From Acanthaster planci (taxonomy: Eukaryota; Echinodermata; Asteroidea; Valvatida; Acanthasteridae), in NCBI RefSeq assembly GCF_001949145.1, contig NW_019091638.1, positions 365,269 through 376,817 on the forward strand: a stretch of DNA of 11,549 nt, read 5' to 3'. Numbering within the stretch: position 1 is the stretch's first letter; the number at the start of each line of letters is the position of its first letter. Of the stretch, positions 8,081 to 11,549 are shown one piece after another. Under the pieces are notes generated by a model. The model had not been told where the DNA came from, did no database searches, and saw only the letters and a list, made by a program, of their open reading frames with translations. The position numbers and the translations under genes are program-made.

Positions 8081-10129
8081 TTTTACCAAAGAAGCCAATT
8101 TGACATCTGTAAATCCTATGCGTCCTTATTTCCACAGCCAGTGGGTTAAGAAATTTGATACATCACCACAACAGACAGAAACAGGACAATAAACTCTGAA
8201 GTAACCTTGAAATTCTTGTTATTGTTGCTGACTGTTTTTAGCTGTTCTCTAGTACATGCAGTTCGTACAGTGTGCAGGCCCAACTACGTATATTCCGCAT
8301 AGGATCAGGAGATTCCGAGCTGTGTACACGCACAATGCGGTTCTCAACCCCAAGTGCATGCAACATCGCGGGCGAGGCTGTGGCTCATTTTGGTGACGGT
8401 AGACCCATGAACATGTAACTGCATGCAAGCTTACAATTCAGGGAAACTGAAATTTAGGATTTGTACTAATCCCGGCCATTTTTGCAACAATTGCATTGCA
8501 AGCCTTTGTATAATGTGTTAACAGTTCGACGTAAAAAAGACTGACCAATGGTGTCCTCAAATTTCGATAAAAACTCCTGACATTATCCAGCAAGGCTTTG
8601 GCAAATTTCTTTCGCTAGCAATGTACATGTACTCCTATTTGTTGAGTTGTTCCTTTTGAAAAGTGAAGCTTACGGCCAGAGAATTTTTCTTTTCTTTCTT
8701 TTTCAAGAAGCGCAGGTACAAATACATGTGTCATTTAAAAAAAAACAAGACTTCTGTAACACGAGTCAATAAAGGCGATTTACCATCATGATCTCTTTGG
8801 CTTTAATTTAAAAACGAAAAAGCACATACGTGTGTTGTCTTTTATATTCATTGCCTTTTTTGAAATGACACATTTTTAAGGGATCTACTGTCAGATAACC
8901 AGACAGAGCTCTAGCATGACCATAAATTTCAACCTCCCCAATAAACCAGTGAATTTTAAGACAAAGATGTTCCAAATCAATGAAAAATGTTGACAAAAAT
9001 ATTGGAAGGCATGAATGATTACTGAGGATTCTAAAAATGCTACATGTGAAAGTTTCCAGCTGTTTGATGTGAAGCAAATTGAAGTAGGCCTCCATTAGGC
9101 TTATGGTTTGAAGAGTATTTCTGGCTCCTCCCCCCCCCCCAAAGTATGCCACAGACCAACTCGCTTGACATTTTTTAAAAATCAACATAATCTAGCTATC
9201 TGCTGCTCTAAAATTCAACTCGTCATTGCCAATCATTCCAATTCAAAATTCAATCTTGCTTTAATGTCTTAGATTATGAATACAAAAAAGGCTGATCACC
9301 ATCACAATTTGTGTGTGATCACTACTTACCACATCTTCGCCAGCGCTCTGCATACTGTGTTCCCAATCCGTAGCGTCACTCTTGCCTCATTTATCAAGAT
9401 AAGTTACTGTTTCTTAATAAAAATCGGATCTCTACAATATTGTGTATTTATACATATTTAATCATAAAAATCTATGAACAAATTAAACACTTCAAAGAGA
9501 TCACTGATGAACTTCTTCCTATACAAGCATCCTGCATAAAACAGGCATGCTAACCGAGATTATTTTTATAAAATAGCCGTTGTTTTGCAAATTTATGTTT
9601 ATAAACCTAAACATGAAGCAGAACAAAATATGAACATTTTAGGGGTAACCTAATCCAATAGGGGATTAATTGGTCAGTCTGAAGCCCCCGATCCGAAAAA
9701 ATGGAAAAAAAACAAAAAAGTTTATATCGGCAGGTGGGTTATAGCCGGGTACCAGTAACGGTCTCCGTGTAGCAGGCATGCAACAGACCTTCACTAGAAA
9801 TTGCGCATGTGTAATGAGTGCACGCAGCTCGGATTCCTGTACATGCGTGCATTTTGCAACTCAAGAACGATGAATTACGCCTACTACCGTAAAAAACAGT
9901 AACGTTGTCTCTGAATGTATTTTCCTGGATTTTGTAGTCCATGGTTCATTCTGAAATTCCTTAACCCCCCAGACGGATAGATCAAATCGTGAAGAATTTG
10001 TAAATCTGAAATTATTTTTGTCAACAAGGTAAACCAGGAACAAATTAGAACCAAATTTGTGGTCATCTTAGGACCTGGACATCAGTCATAATGTAATGAA
10101 GACTGGTATCCAACCTGGGCTAGATGACA
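8081..10129. other. Unassigned, probably intergenic or intronic sequence
   Basis: No gene is supported. It contains a CpG-richer island at about 8270-8400, an AATAAA at 8768-8773, an 11-base C run at 9130-9140, a 126-codon minus-strand open frame (8808-9188) of unrecognised and possibly chance origin, and a strong minus-strand donor at 9329. Confidence 0.5.
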
Positions 10130-10171
10130 TACCAGATAAGCCTGCCTAACGTTGCATAGGCCTATCTGGTA
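10130..10171. repeat. Hairpin with 14-bp arms
   Basis: taccagataagcct (10130-10143) pairs with aggcctatctggta (10158-10171) with one mismatch across a 14-nt loop (gcctaacgttgcat). It is well formed but isolated. I see no microRNA precursor length or other RNA-gene context. Confidence 0.6.
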
Positions 10172-10738
10172 ATTCATGGATTTTAATTAAACATGTTAGA
10201 GTTGCAATGTACTCAAGCTAGTTTGGTACTTGTATGCCAATCACTGGCTGTAGCTACATGGTCATAGCACTCTGCATGAGTAAACAAAGGCACAATCATG
10301 TTTAGCCATCTGATCTGGCCACGTTGCATGTTTAAGAAAAATTGTTTCAAAACAGGGAAATACAGAGAAGGAGATTTCATGCAGTATCGACCAATTATGC
10401 AGAGCATTCAGGTGATCAGCTGGTCATGCCAAACATGATAACTGCCCCTTCCAATAAACAATTTTTTACTGTATGGAATGTTCTTTGCTACACGCTGTAT
10501 ACTTGTAAATGGGCCCAAAGGTGTTGATAGCAGTGTTAATAAGTCATAATTTGATGTATGTCCAGCTTCATGCATGTCATGAATTTAAAAAAACCTTGGC
10601 CACTGTGGAAATGGCTGGATTTGAAAAAATTGAAAAATAGTAATAAAAGCTGTCTTGAAATTAAAATACCATACAAAAAAGTTCCACCTCCCTCCCCCAA
10701 AGCTTGGATGCCAAGCATTTTTATACTTGGCCCTGCTT
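10172..10738. other. Unassigned sequence left of the hAT-like element
   Basis: A/T-rich sequence with only chance-length open frames; I see no repeat or exon. Confidence 0.5.
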
Positions 10739-11217
10739 TAGGGCTGAGTCAATTCGAATAAGTCGCTAGTTGAATATTTGGCCTTCAATTTGATCGAATA
10801 TCTGAATATTCATTTGTACCGACCAGCAGATTGTTGAGGAACAAACCATATACAAAATCAGTTGTAATGATGCACACAATTGTAAATTCTGATCAGTACA
10901 ATAGCTTCTCACGTCTAGGAGTATCTCCAACCATTATTTAGCAAGGTTAAAAGACGAACAATACTCCATGCCCTATTGAAAATTTCTATTCCTTTTAAAT
11001 TGAGTAATGAATAATTCAAATTTTGAATCATTTTTCATTTGAATCTGCTTGAAACAAGCCTCTATAGTGCAGTTTTCTCATTTAAAACAAAGGAAACTCC
11101 CCGTTCCTTTTTATGAATTTTGCATTCAAATATTCAAATTTGGAAAATAATATTCAAATATTCAATAATTGATCGAATATTCAGATATGTACAATGTAGA
11201 TACTCGGCACAACCCTA
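10739..11217. mobile_element. hAT-like non-autonomous transposon, 479 bp
   Basis: The left end is tagggctgag and the right end, read inward on the other strand, is tagggttgtgccga; 8 of the first 10 bases agree. They are flanked by ccctgctt (10731-10738) and ccttgctt (11218-11225), an 8-bp target duplication with one difference, as made by hAT transposases. Subterminal A/T-rich words (ttgatcgaatat, gaatattc, caaatattc) repeat at both ends. No transposase is encoded, so it is a MITE-type derivative that depended on a helper elsewhere. Confidence 0.72.
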
Positions 11218-11225
11218 CCTTGCTT

Positions 11226-11549
11226 AGTTTATATGAATGAATTGGTTGTAAGGATACCGCATTCTTTTCCCTTTAGTGCTTTTTAGTGTGTAAAAAATAT
11301 TATCTCCATACAAGGAGTATTTTATCAATGCAGAAGATTATGTAGTGTTGGTTGGAGTACAGTTGTCCACAGGTGCTTGAGCCCAGTTGGAAACCTCCTG
11401 GAAGCATACTAGTAGATCTCTTCTTTGCTGATGAGATGTTTCTTTTTAGCATTAGTCTGGGCACATACACTAATGGTGGATATACTTGCACATGTGCTTT
11501 ATAAATGAGTCAGTCCAGCATTTCAAACAAGCCAATGTCTTTCAGAAAC
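11226..11549. other. Unassigned sequence right of the hAT-like element
   Basis: No gene supported. A plus-strand stretch at 11409-11450 faintly resembles a retrotransposon polymerase motif, discussed among the rejected items. Confidence 0.4.

Noticed and set aside
8808-9188. 126-codon minus-strand open frame
   Set aside because: The glycine run comes from a C homopolymer, no family is recognised, and this length is within reach of chance for AT-rich DNA of this size. An exon of an unknown gene is not excluded.
10130-10171. MicroRNA precursor or bacterial-type terminator
   Set aside because: The arms are only 14 bp with no flanking pairing, and no T-tract follows.
11406-11450. Plus-strand LVDLFFADEMFLFS, resembling the FADD motif of a non-LTR retrotransposon reverse transcriptase
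   Set aside because: Only about a dozen residues match, the second Asp is Glu, and the flanking frame shows no other polymerase motif. A translated search against LINE polymerases would decide.

Overview
The window is eukaryotic nuclear DNA from an animal. It is AT-rich, has long introns with GT-AG boundaries, and carries scattered short repeats and non-autonomous transposon remnants. There are no operons or bacterial-type gene packing. The repeat style and frequent ACATGTAC-type words suggest a marine invertebrate, perhaps an echinoderm or another invertebrate deuterostome. This is an impression, not a demonstration.

One gene can be reconstructed with confidence. It lies on the minus strand and encodes the N-terminal half of GTPBP10 (ObgH2), a mitochondrial Obg-family GTPase that acts in large mitoribosomal subunit assembly. 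Five exons are visible, in transcript order: 7266-7176 (candidate first exon with a mitochondrial presequence), 3898-3706, 2779-2688, 2239-2095 and 314-241. All four junctions are GT-AG and their phases agree (1, 2, 1, 2). The last visible exon ends in phase 1 at a GTAAG donor, so the rest of the GTPase domain lies beyond the left edge. About 198 codons are covered: presequence, complete glycine-rich Obg fold and the G1/P-loop.

The introns hold most of the structure. Intron 4 (315-2094) carries a GATC-rich element (1347-2070) with 19-bp terminal inverted repeats, ending only 24 nt from a splice donor. Intron 2 (2780-3705) contains a tRNA-derived SINE (about 3250-3540). Intron 1 (3899-7175) contains a degenerate 16-bp minisatellite (4771-5356), a diverged tandem pair of A/T-rich repeats (5501-6462) and a short C-rich tandem repeat.

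A CpG-rich patch at about 7340-7455 sits just upstream of the candidate first exon and is the likely promoter, possibly bidirectional. To its right (7590-11549) no gene can be supported. That part contains an inverted-repeat element (7878-8080), a 14-bp-arm hairpin (10130-10171) and a 479-bp hAT-like non-autonomous transposon with an 8-bp target duplication (10739-11217). Two weak exon candidates there are listed as findings only. I found no evidence for a novel multi-gene system. The most useful results are the reconstructed gene model, its splice details and the repeat elements.
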